A stretch of 64,000 nt of DNA, taken from the NCBI RefSeq assembly GCF_003851885.1, contig NZ_BHZE01000002.1, positions 154,842 to 218,841 on the forward strand, in the 5' to 3' direction. The stretch is from Thermaurantimonas aggregans. GTDB taxonomy: Bacteria > Bacteroidota > Bacteroidia > Flavobacteriales > Schleiferiaceae. Below, piece by piece: positions 1-9,082 of the stretch. Made by a program: the position numbers and the translations under genes. Numbering within the stretch: position 1 is the stretch's first letter; every line of letters begins with the position of its first letter. The notes under the pieces are model-generated. The model saw nothing but the letters and a program-made list of their open reading frames with translations, ran no database searches and was not told the DNA's origin.

Positions 1-1028
1 ATTTCACATAGATCAATGCGCTCAAGCGATATTTCGGGCAGCTTGCTGTAGCGCGAAAAGGTGTCAGCGATGCGCGAGAGGGTATCGATCTGAGTGATCA
101 TACTGTCGCAAAATTCTTTGAGCTTTACAGGTTCAGAAGTCTTAAGAGAGCGCTCTATCCACTGCACATTTAGCCGCATGGGCGTCAGTGGATTTTTAAT
201 TTCATGTGCTACCTGCCTTGCCACATCGCGCCAAGCAGAGTCGCGCTCGCTGTCAGCTAATTTTTCAGCACTGTGTTTCAGCTCGAGCAGCACTCGGTTA
301 TAATCATCTACAAGTTGTTGTATTTCAGAGGGATATTTTCCGGTTATGGGTTTTGAATCTTGAATTTTGTCGTTGGCCAGCACTTGAGCTCTAAGTTTAT
401 CGAGAGGTCTTGTAATGGTGTGGGCTAGGAGAATGGCTGCTCCAATGGCTATTAAAAAGAGAATGGCGTAAATCTGTATTAAATTGATAAAGAAATTTTT
501 CATCTCCCGGTTGAAAAAGTGTTGATCGAGCAAATAAGGAATGTTGATGATCAATAATTCATTTCCAAGTTCATCGTATAAAAAGAAAAAATCATACAGA
601 TAAGGCTGGTTGTCAATTTTGGTTTGCAACGTATATCGATCGCCGAAGCTCATATTGATTGTGGTAATTAAGGCCGAGTCGAGCTGCAAGGGAAAGAGTT
701 TTCTATCGTGATCGGGAATACGCGTTGAGCTTGTGAGCAATCGCCCGTTTAAGTCATAAAAGGCTATATCCACATTGTGCACGTCACTTATTTCGCAAAT
801 CTTCTGACTAAAGCCACGAGCTATGGCAATGGGATTTTTTGGTATTTTGCTTGAGTTTAAATGATGAGAAACAGAGGCGGTAATGGAATATTCTTTTCGC
901 CTTAACCGCTCTAAATGATAAATTTCACTTTCTTTTTTATAGTGGTATAAAAAATAAACTCCCGTAAGGACAAAAGACAAAAGGGTAACTGCCAGTATCG
1001 CTAAAATAATGGTATAGCGTAGCTTCAT
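1..1028 (-). CDS. Sensor histidine kinase, NtrY-like (3' end outside window)
   Basis: The first 342 residues of a membrane histidine kinase, reading from ATG at 1028 and cut by the window edge. A first membrane segment lies at about residues 4-26, an extracytoplasmic sensor region follows, and a second segment starts near residue 176, leading into a HAMP-like linker (TRPLDKLR). The H-box HEIKNPLTPMRL has the phosphorylated His at residue 275, preceded by AWRDVARQ; this combination is typical of NtrY-type kinases. The ATP-binding domain lies off the window, so its integrity cannot be judged. The permease gene upstream ends 10 bases before this start, so the two are probably co-transcribed. The stimulus is unknown. 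Confidence 0.85.
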   Translation of the reverse strand, partial: MKLRYTIILAILAVTLLSFVLTGVYFLYHYKKESEIYHLERLRRKEYSITASVSHHLNSSKIPKNPIAIARGFSQKICEISDVHNVDIAFYDLNGRLLTSSTRIPDHDRKLFPLQLDSALITTINMSFGDRYTLQTKIDNQPYLYDFFFLYDELGNELLIINIPYLLDQHFFNREMKNFFINLIQIYAILFLIAIGAAILLAHTITRPLDKLRAQVLANDKIQDSKPITGKYPSEIQQLVDDYNRVLLELKHSAEKLADSERDSAWRDVARQVAHEIKNPLTPMRLNVQWIERSLKTSEPVKLKEFCDSMITQIDTLSRIADTFSRYSKLPEISLERIDLCE

Positions 1029-1038
1029 TTCTTATGAT

Positions 1039-2256
1039 CTAAAGTAATCGACCCGAAACTTTTACGATCTTCGGAAGTCCAAGCACGGCGGCAAAGTTGG
1101 TGCCATAGCCTATGGCAAGTACCGTAGTGGCAATCAACAGCAACTGCAGTGGTCTTAGCTCCACCGGATAGGCTTCTACCAGATAGCCTTCGCCTAATTT
1201 TACTAGGCCAAACACGTCCTGAAGCCATACGATCCCTATACCAAGCAATAACCCTGCGGCTACTCCGGTAGATACAATCAAAAGACCTGTATATCGAAAG
1301 ATCGATGAAATATCGGAAAGTGTAAAACCCAGCGCCTGGAAAAGAAAAATGTTTGTCCGCTTTTCGTAAATCAACATGCGCATAGAGCCCATCAGGCCAA
1401 AGCTGGCCAATAGAGCTATGAATGAGAATATCAGATAAACCACCAGTTTCTCAGCCTGCATAATTTTAAAAAAGGCTTCTTGCTGCTCATCTCTGTTCAA
1501 TATTCGAAATCCTTTCAGCGTTTTCTGCAATTCGAGCTGAGCACCTTTTACACTATATCCATTTTTTACCTTAACCTCTATGGCTGAGAATCCATCATTT
1601 AAGTTCATCCACTCTTTTAACTGTTCGATATTAATGATACAGTACTTTTCATCTACCTCAGGCTGAATGGAAAAAATGCCACTGGTCATCAGCATAGCTT
1701 GACTAAAGGCTTGGTCAGGTCGAATCAGACTGCGCGCATCAGCCCTTGGTACATATACTTGAAAAAGTTCATTCTCTAACCCGGCAGAAACTCCCAGATG
1801 ATACGCAACACCAATACCTAAAATCGCTTGCCCGGGGTTGTAATTGAGCGTGCCATACAGCACACTTTTGCCGAGCTGTGCTACATTGTGAAAATTCGAA
1901 TCTACTCCTTTTAGCACAGCTACAAATTCCCGATCACCTTTACGCAAATATGCTTTTTCTTCCAACACAAAAGAGAGGTGCTCTACGCTTGGCAACTGTT
2001 TCAATAAAGTGTAGAGCGAGTCACTGGCTGAGGCAAACTTTCCCTTAGTGGGCAGTATTTTTAAATCCGGATCAAAGGTGTTATAGAGCTCCCTCGAGAA
2101 GTTTTCCAGCCCATTAAACGCACTCAAAACTACTACCAGGGCCACTGTGCAGGCCACAATGCCAAGCATCGAAATAAAACCCAGAATGCTTACAGCACTT
2201 TTTGTAGATCTGCTGCCAAAATATCGGAATGCAATGAACCATTTAACTGCCCTCAT
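1039..2256 (-). CDS. ABC transporter permease, FtsX/LolE-like
   Basis: A 405-residue inner membrane permease. One N-terminal membrane helix (about residues 20-45) is followed by a large periplasmic domain of the MacB_PCD type and three C-terminal helices of the FtsX type. This is the LolC/LolE layout; such permeases move outer membrane lipoproteins from the inner membrane with a LolD ATPase and a carrier. No ATPase gene is next to it, as is usual in Bacteroidota. It starts at ATG and lies 5 bases downstream of rbfA. Assignment to lipoprotein release is by family resemblance; another substrate is possible. Confidence 0.8.
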   Translation of the reverse strand: MRAVKWFIAFRYFGSRSTKSAVSILGFISMLGIVACTVALVVVLSAFNGLENFSRELYNTFDPDLKILPTKGKFASASDSLYTLLKQLPSVEHLSFVLEEKAYLRKGDREFVAVLKGVDSNFHNVAQLGKSVLYGTLNYNPGQAILGIGVAYHLGVSAGLENELFQVYVPRADARSLIRPDQAFSQAMLMTSGIFSIQPEVDEKYCIINIEQLKEWMNLNDGFSAIEVKVKNGYSVKGAQLELQKTLKGFRILNRDEQQEAFFKIMQAEKLVVYLIFSFIALLASFGLMGSMRMLIYEKRTNIFLFQALGFTLSDISSIFRYTGLLIVSTGVAAGLLLGIGIVWLQDVFGLVKLGEGYLVEAYPVELRPLQLLLIATTVLAIGYGTNFAAVLGLPKIVKVSGRLL

Positions 2257-2261
2257 GCAGT

Positions 2262-2621
2262 TTATTTGATGGGATTCTCACCGCCCTCTTTCAGGAGTTT
2301 GTCGATTTCAGCCTCTTTTTCAAAGGCCTCGTCGATCAGAAAATGTAGGTCAGGCATAATTCTCAGATGTTTTCCTACAAGTTTGGCAGCCTCTTGTTTT
2401 ATAGCTACGTAGTTTTCGTCGAGGTAAAGCTTTACATCCTTGTGTTTTTCATAGGGAAAAACACTGAGATAAATGCGAGCGATGGAGAGATCTGGTGTGA
2501 TTTTTACGGCTGTCACACTGATCAGTACCCCCGGAAAAGTGTTTTTTCCAATTTTTTGGAAAAGACTGCCAAACTCTTCTTGTAAGAAGGATTCTACTCT
2601 GGCAACTCTGTTTGCTTTCAT
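2262..2621 (-). CDS. rbfA: Ribosome-binding factor A
   Basis: A 119-residue protein with the single KH-like RbfA fold: N-terminal RVARVESFLQEEF, a central segment DLSIARIYLSVF and a C-terminal RIMPDLHFLIDEAFEKEAEID. RbfA binds the 30S subunit during late 16S processing and cold adaptation. Length is normal for the family. The ATG at 2621 lies 2 bases after the thiL stop codon, so the genes are tightly coupled. Confidence 0.93.
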   Translation of the reverse strand: MKANRVARVESFLQEEFGSLFQKIGKNTFPGVLISVTAVKITPDLSIARIYLSVFPYEKHKDVKLYLDENYVAIKQEAAKLVGKHLRIMPDLHFLIDEAFEKEAEIDKLLKEGGENPIK

Positions 2622-2623
2622 GG

Positions 2624-3679
2624 CTATGTATTTTGCTTTTTAAAAGAGTTCCAGCCTTGGGCTGTAATGGGAATTTCTTCGTTTAAATTGGTCACGAGTG
2701 TAGCTGGCAAGTTAGGCTCTGTCATGTGACCGATTACTGTGAAGTCAGGGTGGTTTTTAATTTTTTCATAGTCGCTAAGCGGTATGGTAAAGAGCAATTC
2801 GTAGTCTTCACCCCCGTTTAGAGCTACTGTAGTGGCATTCAGCTGCATTTCTTCACAAACCTTGAAGGTCTGTTGGTCGATCGGCAACTTATTTTCATAT
2901 ATCCGGGCACCTACGCCACTCTTGGTGGTAATGTGGAGCAATTCGCTGGATAGACCGTCGCTGATGTCGATCATGCTGGTCGGCCGAATGCCCAAAGCCT
3001 TTAACTGTTCGAGGGCATCTGTGCGCGCTTCTGGCCTAAGTAGTCGGCGCACTACATAGTCGTAGGGCGAGAGGTCAGGTTGCACATACGGATTGGCTTT
3101 AAAGACTTCTTTCTCGCGCTCCAGCACTAAAAGTCCGCAATAAGCCCCGCCCAGATCCCCAGTTACTACAATCAGGTCACTAGGTTTCGCTGTACTGCGG
3201 AGAATGGCTTCACCTTTTTTTACTCGGCCGATGGCAGTTACACTAATAGTCATGCCCGAGGTTGAAGTTGTGGTGTCGCCACCCACCAGTTCTATACCAT
3301 AGCGGCTGCAAGCTATCTGCATGCCTTCGTAGATCTCTTCTAGAGCCTCCACGGAGCTTCGGGCTGAAACAGCTATGCCTACAATGGCGTGAGTAGGCTC
3401 TCCTCCCATAGCGGCTATGTCTGATATGTTTACGACAATAGCCTTGTAACCTAAGTGTTTTAAAGGAGTGTAGAAAAAATCAAAATGTACGCCCTCAGTA
3501 AGTAAATCTTTAGAAATCAGTGTTTCATACCCATTGTGATCAAGGATGGCCGCGTCGTCGCCTATGCCTATGATGGTATCTTCTCGCTTAAAGGTCAGCA
3601 GCTTCGATAAATGGTCTATCAGGCCAAACTCGCCAAGCTCACTGAGTGGGGTGAATTTTTTGTTTTTATCTTCCAGCAT
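2624..3679 (-). CDS. thiL: Thiamine-monophosphate kinase
   Basis: A 351-residue protein of the AIRS/PurM fold. It carries the N-terminal IGDDAAIL motif for Mg-ATP and thiamine phosphate, NISDIAAMGGEP in the central region, VTGDLGGA, and the C-terminal DISDGLSSEL and NGGEDYELLF motifs. ThiL phosphorylates thiamine monophosphate to thiamine diphosphate, the cofactor needed by the PdhB-associated and SucA enzymes encoded elsewhere in this window. It heads the thiL-rbfA-permease-kinase run, with near-zero spacing on both sides. Confidence 0.95.
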   Translation of the reverse strand: MLEDKNKKFTPLSELGEFGLIDHLSKLLTFKREDTIIGIGDDAAILDHNGYETLISKDLLTEGVHFDFFYTPLKHLGYKAIVVNISDIAAMGGEPTHAIVGIAVSARSSVEALEEIYEGMQIACSRYGIELVGGDTTTSTSGMTISVTAIGRVKKGEAILRSTAKPSDLIVVTGDLGGAYCGLLVLEREKEVFKANPYVQPDLSPYDYVVRRLLRPEARTDALEQLKALGIRPTSMIDISDGLSSELLHITTKSGVGARIYENKLPIDQQTFKVCEEMQLNATTVALNGGEDYELLFTIPLSDYEKIKNHPDFTVIGHMTEPNLPATLVTNLNEEIPITAQGWNSFKKQNT

Positions 3680-3680
3680 T

Positions 3681-4433
3681 TTAATTGAAATAATACCGCA
3701 ATCCGATTGTTAAACCTGTTGAAAAATACCGTTCACGCGGAAAGTTGGCATTGTTTTCAAACATCGGATTGAGCATGTAGTGAAAGAACGGTCGCACAAA
3801 GATAGAGTATTCCTCGGCCAGTCGAAAGTTGCCACTGAGCGATATACCCACAGTGTAGTTAATCTTTCGAGCTTCATTAGTCATATCAAATTGATCGATC
3901 TGACTTCCACTTTGTTTGTCAGAAATTCTTCCAGTGTAGCTGCGTAAAAAATTAATTTGAATTAAGGGAATAAATTCTAAATCAAAAACCTCGGTAATAG
4001 AACCTCTAAATGAAAATTGAATAGGCACATTGATAAAAGACAATTTACTCGTTAAATCATAGGTCTGCTGATTGAATTCATAATTTCTATCTCTAAACCC
4101 TAAAGTTCCGTATTGTACACCTGCCCAAAGCTCAAGTGATGATGCCAAGCGAAAGATCAAATCTCCGCCAAAACTGTAAGCAAAAACGGGGGAGGTGCGC
4201 GATTCGTTGCTACTTCCAATAGGCAATCCGCCTAAACCTACAGAATCGCTCATTATGCGTCTGTTTGTGAGGTAAGGATTTACATTCAGCGCAAGAGATA
4301 TATTTGACTTTTTTGTCTGAGAATCGGTAAAATACACAATCTTTTCTTTGCCGTCCTTTTGGGCAATACCGATCACTGGAATTAATATTAAAATACTAGT
4401 AAAACTAAAAAAATAACGCATAAATTTATTCAT
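3681..4433 (-). CDS. Outer membrane beta-barrel protein, unknown role
   Basis: A 250-residue exported protein: an N-terminal signal peptide (about residues 1-24, ending in GIAQ) and then alternating amphipathic strands ending in the aromatic pattern LRYYFN, as expected for an outer membrane barrel. Charged loops and the segment SFGGDLIFRLASSLELWAGVQYG suggest a small porin-like barrel. It sits 1 base upstream of thiL and 5 bases after the O-antigen ligase, so it may be part of the same transcript. I do not recognise a functional family. Confidence 0.7.
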   Translation of the reverse strand: MNKFMRYFFSFTSILILIPVIGIAQKDGKEKIVYFTDSQTKKSNISLALNVNPYLTNRRIMSDSVGLGGLPIGSSNESRTSPVFAYSFGGDLIFRLASSLELWAGVQYGTLGFRDRNYEFNQQTYDLTSKLSFINVPIQFSFRGSITEVFDLEFIPLIQINFLRSYTGRISDKQSGSQIDQFDMTNEARKINYTVGISLSGNFRLAEEYSIFVRPFFHYMLNPMFENNANFPRERYFSTGLTIGLRYYFN

Positions 4434-4438
4434 ATTTT

Positions 4439-5701
4439 TTACCTCTTGATTTTAAAAATTGACAAATTTATTTCACTTTCAAGTAGAATGGGAATCATAA
4501 AGCAAAAAAATACTACTCCCCATTGTCGTTCTAAATAACTTTCAGTAAAGAAACACAAAAAAATGTACAACATTATGACCAAAGTGTGCAATTTTTTAAA
4601 TTTGTAAGAATATAAAAAGGAATACCCAAAAATGCTAAGAAGTGCAATTAAACCAACCATTCCTGTTGCTAAAGTTGTTTCAATAAATTGATTGTGCGCA
4701 TTGAATTTTTCGCGATATCCGTATTTAAAATTATTTCGCAAATAGCTGCTTTCTAAATCAAAACGCGCATCGCCAATACCACTGCCAAAGAGAGGACGTT
4801 TCCCGATCTCTTGAAAAGCACATTTCCATTCTGCAAGTCGTATAGTAATACCATTAAATCCTTCGTGAAATGTTTCGGCTTCAATGTTGTATTTTAACGA
4901 TGATAAATCTGAAAATCTTCCTTTTATTGATTCTGGAACAATTCTATAAATCATTGTACCGACTATCGCTATTCCAAGTAAAATAAATAAATTAAATTTA
5001 AAAGAATACTTCTCAAATAAATAAAAAACAAAAGTTATTAAAATTACTGCGAAAAAAGCTAAAATATTCATTCGGCTTTGAAGCAGTATCAATATTATAA
5101 AAAGACTGAAAGATGCTATTATATAAAAAATGATTTTTGCATTATTAAGAACAAAATATATAGACAATAAGAAAACGCTTCCAACCCAGATCGATAAATA
5201 AGCCGGATGGATAACCCATTCACTCAAACCTACATAGGTAAAATAGGTACTGATTATCTCACCAGTTTCTGGATAGGTGTAATATAGACTTTTAGATTTA
5301 ATGCTTCTATATATAGCTATTAAAAGAAAATACGGAGTAGATGTAGCAAAGAGTATTACAAGATTTCTCATCAATTTTAATAATACATTTTTATCCGTAT
5401 TTTTTATATAAATATGAAGTATAATAGGCAATAATAATAACGGAAATTTGATGCTCAATTTCACTTTTGCTTCTTCGATATTTTCACTATAAAAAACTGA
5501 AATTAAATACACTGAAAACAGAGCAATAAACGGAATTAGATAAGGATCAAAAGAAAATCGAATTTCCTTTTTAATAAATAACCAAATTGTTGTTAATAAA
5601 AACAAAAAAAGTACCAGACCAGTAGTATTCTCTGGCAGTATCATACTCGCTGGTATTAATAAGCCAAAAAAAAGAAAAGTATTTTCCTTATTAAGATGCA
5701 A
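4439..5701 (-). CDS. O-antigen ligase / polymerase-like membrane protein
   Basis: A 420-residue polytopic membrane protein with about ten hydrophobic segments. A long periplasmic loop carries LFGSGIGDARFDLE and the motif EKFNAHNQFIETTLATG, which match the Wzy_C domain of WaaL ligases and Wzy polymerases. Ligases join a lipid-linked glycan to lipid A core or to another acceptor; ligase and polymerase cannot be told apart here. The most upstream start is TTG at 5701, overlapping the end of the WecA-like gene by 11 bases; no nearby ATG precedes the first helix. The gene is clearly more AT-rich than its neighbours, as polysaccharide genes often are. Confidence 0.78.
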   Translation of the reverse strand: MHLNKENTFLFFGLLIPASMILPENTTGLVLFLFLLTTIWLFIKKEIRFSFDPYLIPFIALFSVYLISVFYSENIEEAKVKLSIKFPLLLLPIILHIYIKNTDKNVLLKLMRNLVILFATSTPYFLLIAIYRSIKSKSLYYTYPETGEIISTYFTYVGLSEWVIHPAYLSIWVGSVFLLSIYFVLNNAKIIFYIIASFSLFIILILLQSRMNILAFFAVILITFVFYLFEKYSFKFNLFILLGIAIVGTMIYRIVPESIKGRFSDLSSLKYNIEAETFHEGFNGITIRLAEWKCAFQEIGKRPLFGSGIGDARFDLESSYLRNNFKYGYREKFNAHNQFIETTLATGMVGLIALLSIFGYSFLYSYKFKKLHTLVIMLYIFLCFFTESYLERQWGVVFFCFMIPILLESEINLSIFKIKR

Positions 5702-6752
5702 GTGAATGTTTTTTTTGTTTAATATAAAAAATTGTACCGCTAAAGAGTAATGCTATTGTAAAGTAAATTAATATTTGAAATTTTGGAAGTACTTTGCCGT
5801 TAAAATACCACGCAAAAGCAATTATAATTACATTGAAAAAATACAAAATTAGCGCTGCTTGGTAATGTTTGAGACCTAAATCAGTAAGCATGTGATGGAT
5901 GTGATTTCTGTCAGCTTTAAATGGCGATTTTTTATGAATAAAAATTCGAATAAATACTATCCTCAACGTATCAAATACTGGCACTATCAAAACAGCTAAC
6001 GAATATGAAACAGCTGAGATATTGTAAAAAATATTAGGTTTAAAATCTTCACTTACTTTTATAAAATAAACAGTCAGAACTGTTACTAAAAACCCGATTA
6101 CCATAGAACCAGAATCACCCATGAAAATCTTACCTTGAAAATTGTAAATACTAAATGCCAGTAGTGCCCCTGCAATACACATGGATAAGATTAAAAACAA
6201 AGGTTCTTTCATCACCCAAAACCACCATGAATAAGTCAAACTTACTATTATTCCTATCCCTGCTGAAAGACCATTAATACCATCAATAAAATTAAAAGCA
6301 TTAATCAAAAAAATAAAAATAAAAACAGTGAGTAAAACACTTGTGATATATGGAATTTCGAAGATTCCAAAAATTCCGTATATGCTCTTAATGCGCACCC
6401 CTCCATGAACAGAAATAATTAAAGCTGCTAATAATTGTCCAAGTAGTTTTTTATAGGGGACCATCGGATACAAATCGTCTTTTACTCCAGTGACAAACAA
6501 AACTATCAATGCACATAAAATACTGTTGAGTTCTTGATAAGGAATACCCGCAGAAAAAAATAAAAAACTAAAGATCATTCCTCCGAATATACCAATACCG
6601 CCGAGGGCAGAAATGCGCTCTTGATGATTTTTTCTTTCATCAGGTCTATCGTATAATTTTTTTACTAAACTCAGCCTGATGATTGGCGGAATACTGAAAT
6701 ATGTAATTAAAAAAGAGCTTAAGGCTGCTGCTATTGGAATGCTAACGTTCAC
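5691..6752 (-). CDS. WecA/TagO-like undecaprenyl-phosphate sugar-1-phosphate transferase
   Basis: A 353-residue polytopic protein of the MraY/WecA family. Visible signatures are DERKNHQERISALGG near the N-terminus, NAFNFIDGINGLSAG (Mg-binding Asp), IFMGDSGSMVIGF, and the basic cytoplasmic loop ADRNHIHHML. The family transfers a sugar 1-phosphate from a UDP-sugar to undecaprenyl phosphate, the first step of O-antigen or capsule synthesis. The start at 6752 is GTG. It overlaps the ligase-like gene by 11 bases, pointing to one surface-glycan unit. The sugar used cannot be read from the sequence. Confidence 0.87.
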   Translation of the reverse strand: MNVSIPIAAALSSFLITYFSIPPIIRLSLVKKLYDRPDERKNHQERISALGGIGIFGGMIFSFLFFSAGIPYQELNSILCALIVLFVTGVKDDLYPMVPYKKLLGQLLAALIISVHGGVRIKSIYGIFGIFEIPYITSVLLTVFIFIFLINAFNFIDGINGLSAGIGIIVSLTYSWWFWVMKEPLFLILSMCIAGALLAFSIYNFQGKIFMGDSGSMVIGFLVTVLTVYFIKVSEDFKPNIFYNISAVSYSLAVLIVPVFDTLRIVFIRIFIHKKSPFKADRNHIHHMLTDLGLKHYQAALILYFFNVIIIAFAWYFNGKVLPKFQILIYFTIALLFSGTIFYIKQKKHSLAS

Positions 6753-6840
6753 TAATGGCCTTGAATTTTGTAAAGTTCCCGATGCAAAAAAACTACAATT
6801 ACCTCAAAAGTTACCAAAATGAGTTGTTATGTTATTTCTT

Positions 6841-6872
6841 AAAAAAGAAAAAGCCCTGATATACAGGGCTTT
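6841..6872 (-). terminator. Intrinsic terminator after the peroxiredoxin gene
   Basis: A perfect 9-bp stem AAAGCCCTG/CAGGGCTTT (6850-6872) with a 5-base loop is followed, in the minus direction, by a T-rich tract (the A-rich run 6841-6849 on the plus strand). It lies about 22 bases beyond the peroxiredoxin stop codon. Confidence 0.9.
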
Positions 6873-6894
6873 AAAGTTTGCATCAACTATTTAA

Positions 6895-7527
6895 TTAGTG
6901 TTTGCTGAGGTATTCAGCTACACCGCTGTGAGTAGCGCTCATACCTTCTTTTCCTTTGCTCCAGTTTGCTGGGCATACTTCGCCTTTTTCTTCGAAGTAC
7001 TGAAGGGCATCTACCATTCTGAGCGCTTCGTCTACGCTACGACCGAGCGGCATGTCATTTACTACTTGGTGGCGTACAATCCCATTTTTATCAATCAAGA
7101 ATAAACCTCTGTAAGCCACCAATTCACCTTCAGCACAGAGTTCATCTTTGTCGTTGTAGTAGTATGTTCCGGCCAATACATCGTAGTTGCTGGCAATCGT
7201 CTTGTTGGTATCGGCCAAGATTGGATAGGTTACACCTTTAATTCCACCTTGTTCTTTTGGTACTTGCAACCAGCCCCAGTGTGACTGCTCAGTATCGGTA
7301 GAGGCAGCAATTATTTGTACGTTGCGAGCTTCAAATTCAGCAAGCTTTTCTTGAAAAGCATGGAGCTCTGTGGGGCATACAAAGGTGAAGTCCTTCGGGT
7401 AGAAGAATAGAATCACGTATTTTTTGCCTTCGAATTGGCTAAGGGTGAAATTTTCCACAATTTCCTCACCGTTGATTACGGCATTTACACTAAAGTCGGG
7501 TGCTTTTTTTCCTACTAATACTCCCAT
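6895..7527 (-). CDS. 2-Cys peroxiredoxin, AhpC/Prx1 type
   Basis: A 210-residue thiol peroxidase. The peroxidatic Cys is in FTFVCPTEL and the resolving Cys in EVCPANW near the C-terminus, so it is a typical 2-Cys enzyme that reduces hydrogen and alkyl peroxides. The FFYPKDFTFVCP region and the Arg in YRGLFLIDKNGIVRH are also conserved. Single gene, ATG at 7527, with its own Bacteroidota -7 element upstream and a strong terminator downstream, so probably monocistronic. No AhpF-type reductase is adjacent; the reductant is probably thioredoxin. Confidence 0.95.
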   Translation of the reverse strand: MGVLVGKKAPDFSVNAVINGEEIVENFTLSQFEGKKYVILFFYPKDFTFVCPTELHAFQEKLAEFEARNVQIIAASTDTEQSHWGWLQVPKEQGGIKGVTYPILADTNKTIASNYDVLAGTYYYNDKDELCAEGELVAYRGLFLIDKNGIVRHQVVNDMPLGRSVDEALRMVDALQYFEEKGEVCPANWSKGKEGMSATHSGVAEYLSKH

Positions 7528-7555
7528 TGTTGTTTTGATTTTTATTTGACTGTCG

Positions 7556-7563
7556 CAAAGGTA
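7556..7563 (-). promoter_or_regulatory. -7 promoter element of the peroxiredoxin gene
   Basis: On the minus strand the sequence TACCTTTG matches the Bacteroidota -7 consensus TAnnTTTG and lies 28 bases upstream of the ATG. No clear TTTG -33 box is seen at the usual distance. Confidence 0.6.
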
Positions 7564-7633
7564 GAACGAACCAATTAGCTTATCATTATCAATTCAATAT
7601 ATTTTTCTGAATTTTTAATAGAATAAAGCTATA

Positions 7634-8347
7634 TCAGTGGAGGAATTCAACCATCCCAAATGCGAGGCTCGAAGCTAAAACGATGGTAACCAACTTCATC
7701 ATATTAAAGCGATGATCGTGGCTACTTTCGAAAATGATCGTAGTAGAGATATGCATGAAAATACCTGCTACTATGGCTAAGAGATAAACAAAAATTTTCT
7801 GGAATGCTGGTATGAAATAGCCTGCTAAAGCCCCGGCAGGTGAGCTCATGGCAAAAAGCGCGAGATAAAATAATATTTTATTACGCTTTAATCCTTTGGA
7901 TTTCAGTATCATATATAGAATTATACCAATAGGTAAATGATGAAAGACCACCCCCCAAAAGAGTAAATTGCCTTCATCAAGTATCCACTGTACACCAAGT
8001 GGCAAACTTTCGAGAATGCTGTGCAGATAGAGTCCTACGACAGCCCCTTTTGATAGAGAGAGTACGTTATCGTGATGATGGTGATGGCCGTGCTCTATGC
8101 CCTGCGTGAAAAATTCTAGAACAATTTGAAGCAAAATGCCCAACATAATGAAAAGCCCAACAATGTGGTTGTGACCACTGCGGTCATAAATGTCAGGCAA
8201 TATGTGAAGGGCAGTAATGGCAAGGATGAATGAGCCTGAGAATGCCAACAAGATTTTTAGGCCAGGATGGTTTCTTGAGGTAAACCATCGAGCCAACCAA
8301 GCTCCTGAAAATGTGCTGAAAAATAATGTTAGTAGATTGACTATCAA
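7634..8347 (-). CDS. ZIP-family metal transporter
   Basis: A 237-residue protein with about eight hydrophobic segments. A His-rich cytoplasmic loop (IEHGHHHHHD) between the third and fourth segments is typical of ZIP permeases, as are the metal-site helices HSILESLPLG and FHHLPIGI. ZIP proteins import divalent metals, usually zinc or iron. The start is TTG at 8347, overlapping the methyltransferase stop (TTGA), so the two genes are translationally coupled. The fifth helix has HHLPIG where many ZIPs have HNIPEG, so the second Glu is missing; the metal preference is uncertain. Confidence 0.85.
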   Translation of the reverse strand: MIVNLLTLFFSTFSGAWLARWFTSRNHPGLKILLAFSGSFILAITALHILPDIYDRSGHNHIVGLFIMLGILLQIVLEFFTQGIEHGHHHHHDNVLSLSKGAVVGLYLHSILESLPLGVQWILDEGNLLFWGVVFHHLPIGIILYMILKSKGLKRNKILFYLALFAMSSPAGALAGYFIPAFQKIFVYLLAIVAGIFMHISTTIIFESSHDHRFNMMKLVTIVLASSLAFGMVEFLH

Positions 8348-9072
8348 GGTTTTTGGGCTATTATAATCACCCTTGGCGAAGTGGCTTCATCAAATGGATC
8401 AAGCTTTATATTGCCGTAAAGCGCTTTAATTTCAAGCCCAATTTGGGTGATTAAATTTTGCAACAAAGTTGCATCAAAAAGTTGAACGCGTTCAAAAAAT
8501 GTGTAAATTCTACCAGAGTCGTGCACTACTATTTGTTTTACAACCTTTTCATTTTCGATAAATCTGCTGATTTCAAATCGAATACCTGATATCTCAACGA
8601 TTTGACTAGGAATCACACCTTCTTTAACAGCCCTTGCATTCAAAAAGTCAAAAACGAAACAACCGCCTGATTTTAGAGACTTTTTTACATTTTTAAGCGT
8701 AATGATATGATCCTCTATGGTATCAAAATATCCAAAAGACGTAAATAAGTTGAAAACAGCATCGTACACCTGATGGCCGTATGGTTGACGCATGTCGTGT
8801 ACAAAATACTGAACTTTGGGTGTCTCTTGTTCTATTGCATATTGAATGGATGATGCTGAAATGTCTAGACCAGTTACAAGCCATGCATGCTCAGCAAGTA
8901 TGCGCGCATGGCGGCCTCTGCCACAGGCTAAGTCAAGCACGTGTGCATAAGGGGGCAAGTTTATTCGTTTACAAAGGTTTGTAATAAATTCCTTTGCTTC
9001 TTGTTCGTCTCGGTGGTTATATAAAATGTGATAATAATCTGTATCAAACCAGACTTTAAACCAATCACTCAT
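8344..9072 (-). CDS. Class I SAM-dependent methyltransferase
   Basis: A 242-residue Rossmann-fold methyltransferase. Motif I is VLDLACGRGRHA, the acidic residue that ends strand 2 is in VTGLDIS, and FNLFTSFGYF corresponds to motif IV. This is the Methyltransf_25-like group, in which substrates vary (small molecules, lipids, tRNA), and nothing in the sequence fixes the substrate. It starts at ATG 9072, 10 bases after the FadL-like gene, and overlaps the ZIP gene by 4 bases. Confidence 0.82.
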   Translation of the reverse strand: MSDWFKVWFDTDYYHILYNHRDEQEAKEFITNLCKRINLPPYAHVLDLACGRGRHARILAEHAWLVTGLDISASSIQYAIEQETPKVQYFVHDMRQPYGHQVYDAVFNLFTSFGYFDTIEDHIITLKNVKKSLKSGGCFVFDFLNARAVKEGVIPSQIVEISGIRFEISRFIENEKVVKQIVVHDSGRIYTFFERVQLFDATLLQNLITQIGLEIKALYGNIKLDPFDEATSPRVIIIAQKP

Positions 9073-9082
9073 TCGGCAAATA